Part shown: piece after piece, positions 63,416-64,000 of the stretch
Numbering within the stretch: position 1 is the first letter of the stretch
Layout of the letters: each line of letters starts with the position of its first letter
Assembly: GCA_963740215.1 (NCBI GenBank)
Contig: CAVUDJ010000008.1
Span: 434,001-498,000 of the forward strand
Source of the DNA: CAVVAL01 sp963740215
Lineage (GTDB): Bacteria > Actinomycetota > Actinomycetes > Mycobacteriales > Cryptosporangiaceae
Direction of reading: 5' to 3'
Length of the DNA stretch: 64,000 bases
Position numbers and translations under genes: made by a program
Notes under the pieces: generated by a model
What the model saw: the letters and a program-made list of their open reading frames with translations, nothing else
Told to the model about the DNA's origin: nothing
The model's database searches: none

Positions 63416-64000
63416 TTACTCCCAGTCCCAGCCGATGCCGACGCCGCCTCCGGTGATGCCGCCGACCGCGATGTGCACGGAGTGGTGCGCGTTCAGCGTG
63501 AGGTCGGTCGTGCGGTACTGAGGTTCGTCGAGGCGGGTCTGCGCGAACCCGTAGCAGCGGGCGGGCAGCGCGGCCGGGTCGAAGCGGGCCTGCAGCACGA
63601 ACTGGTCGATGCGGCAGCGGAACCCGTGGCTGTGCTCGGTGGTGAGCTCGGCCGTCCCGTCTGAGAAGGCGAACTCGAACAGGTAGGTCTCGCCGGCCTT
63701 GAGTGCGGCGTCGAAGAGCATCTCGGCGACGACGACGCCCGCGTCACGGTCACGCAGCACCCGTCCGACGGAGCAGTCGGACAGCGCAGTGACCTCGACC
63801 CGGTCGACGTCGCAACCGTCGTCGCCGTGGTAGATCGCGACGTACCGGTCGACCCCGTCCCGGCGGGATTCGGCGAGCGTGCGGCTGGTGAGGCGATCGA
63901 GCCGGCCCTTGGCGTCCAGGTCGACGGTCTCGTGCTGGCTCACTAGGTCGAGGTCGTGCCGCCGCGACCCGGGTATCTGGTCGAACAGCATCGACAGCGG
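63416..64000 (-). CDS. Unknown protein, N-terminus cut by window edge
   Basis: At least 194 residues, open through the window edge (reading LSMLFDQIPGSRRHDLD before the first internal Met), so the true start lies outside. Strand-rich, with YVAIYHGDDGCDVDRVEVTA and THSHGFRC-like segments (EHSHGFRCRIDQFVLQARFD), ending GVGIGWDWE. No signal or spans in the visible part. The LSMLF-DQ start could follow an HTH of an XRE-type regulator, but that part is not visible. Confidence 0.6.
   Translation of the reverse strand, partial: PLSMLFDQIPGSRRHDLDLVSQHETVDLDAKGRLDRLTSRTLAESRRDGVDRYVAIYHGDDGCDVDRVEVTALSDCSVGRVLRDRDAGVVVAEMLFDAALKAGETYLFEFAFSDGTAELTTEHSHGFRCRIDQFVLQARFDPAALPARCYGFAQTRLDEPQYRTTDLTLNAHHSVHIAVGGITGGGVGIGWDWE

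Noticed and set aside
1..64000. tRNA, rRNA or riboswitch genes
   Set aside because: No cloverleaf, rRNA or recognisable riboswitch core was found by reading; a covariance-model scan would be needed to exclude small ones.

Overview
High-GC (about 70%) actinobacterial chromosome segment. Codon use is strongly G/C-ended, GTG starts are common, Tat and lipoprotein signals occur, and regulators of the IclR, RpiR, LuxR and NarL types are present, as is a DasR-type operator. The genus cannot be fixed from the sequence.

Layout. (1) 1-16.7 kb is nutrient uptake and catabolism. An RpiR regulator is followed by an NgcEFG-type N-acetylglucosamine/chitobiose ABC importer (+). A minus-strand operon encodes betaine aldehyde dehydrogenase, choline dehydrogenase, and a glycine-betaine/proline-type ABC transporter (ATPase, double permease, binding lipoprotein). 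Around it lie a dimethylglycine/sarcosine dehydrogenase, an IclR regulator, and a Rieske ferredoxin plus reductase pair. Together these describe choline to betaine to dimethylglycine breakdown; the Rieske oxygenase is not in the window. (2) 16.8-37.6 kb is mixed housekeeping: STAS protein, FAH-fold and Gfo/Idh enzymes, a CBM2-like secreted protein, an HTH/Clp-N pair, an IS110-family element, small redox and metal proteins, a two-component system, a DUF3516-type helicase with adenosine deaminase, an ABC-F protein and a thiolase. (3) 37.6-44.4 kb (minus) holds an M28 peptidase and a badly frame-disrupted polysaccharide cluster (GH39-like, GH26-like, processive GT2, GT39-like membrane protein). 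(4) 44.7-56.8 kb holds a pseudokinase-like PGY-repeat membrane protein, two large ATPase-LuxR regulators, an ECF sigma factor, a CBM35-CBM35-Fn3-GH5 secreted enzyme, a ZIP transporter and an F420/PPOX-type protein. (5) 57-64 kb holds a GH29 fucosidase with CBM35, an anchored CBM2 protein, a PLP decarboxylase, a subtilisin-like protease and a partial gene.

Most notable signals. The IS110 element can be delimited exactly (CT core at both ends). Its leader carries two stem-loops containing four short guide matches to the left and right target and to the left and right donor ends, the layout of an IS621-type bridge RNA. The target is a 58-bp REP-like repeat with a second, uninterrupted copy 4.3 kb away in inverted orientation. 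Intergenic regions also carry repeat families: 17-25-bp perfect hairpins sharing identical arms between distant genes, and a 73-bp element with 12-bp terminal inverted repeats. About 15 genes contain reading-frame breaks, almost all of which look like single extra bases; these are most simply assembly errors but need checking before any gene is called dead.
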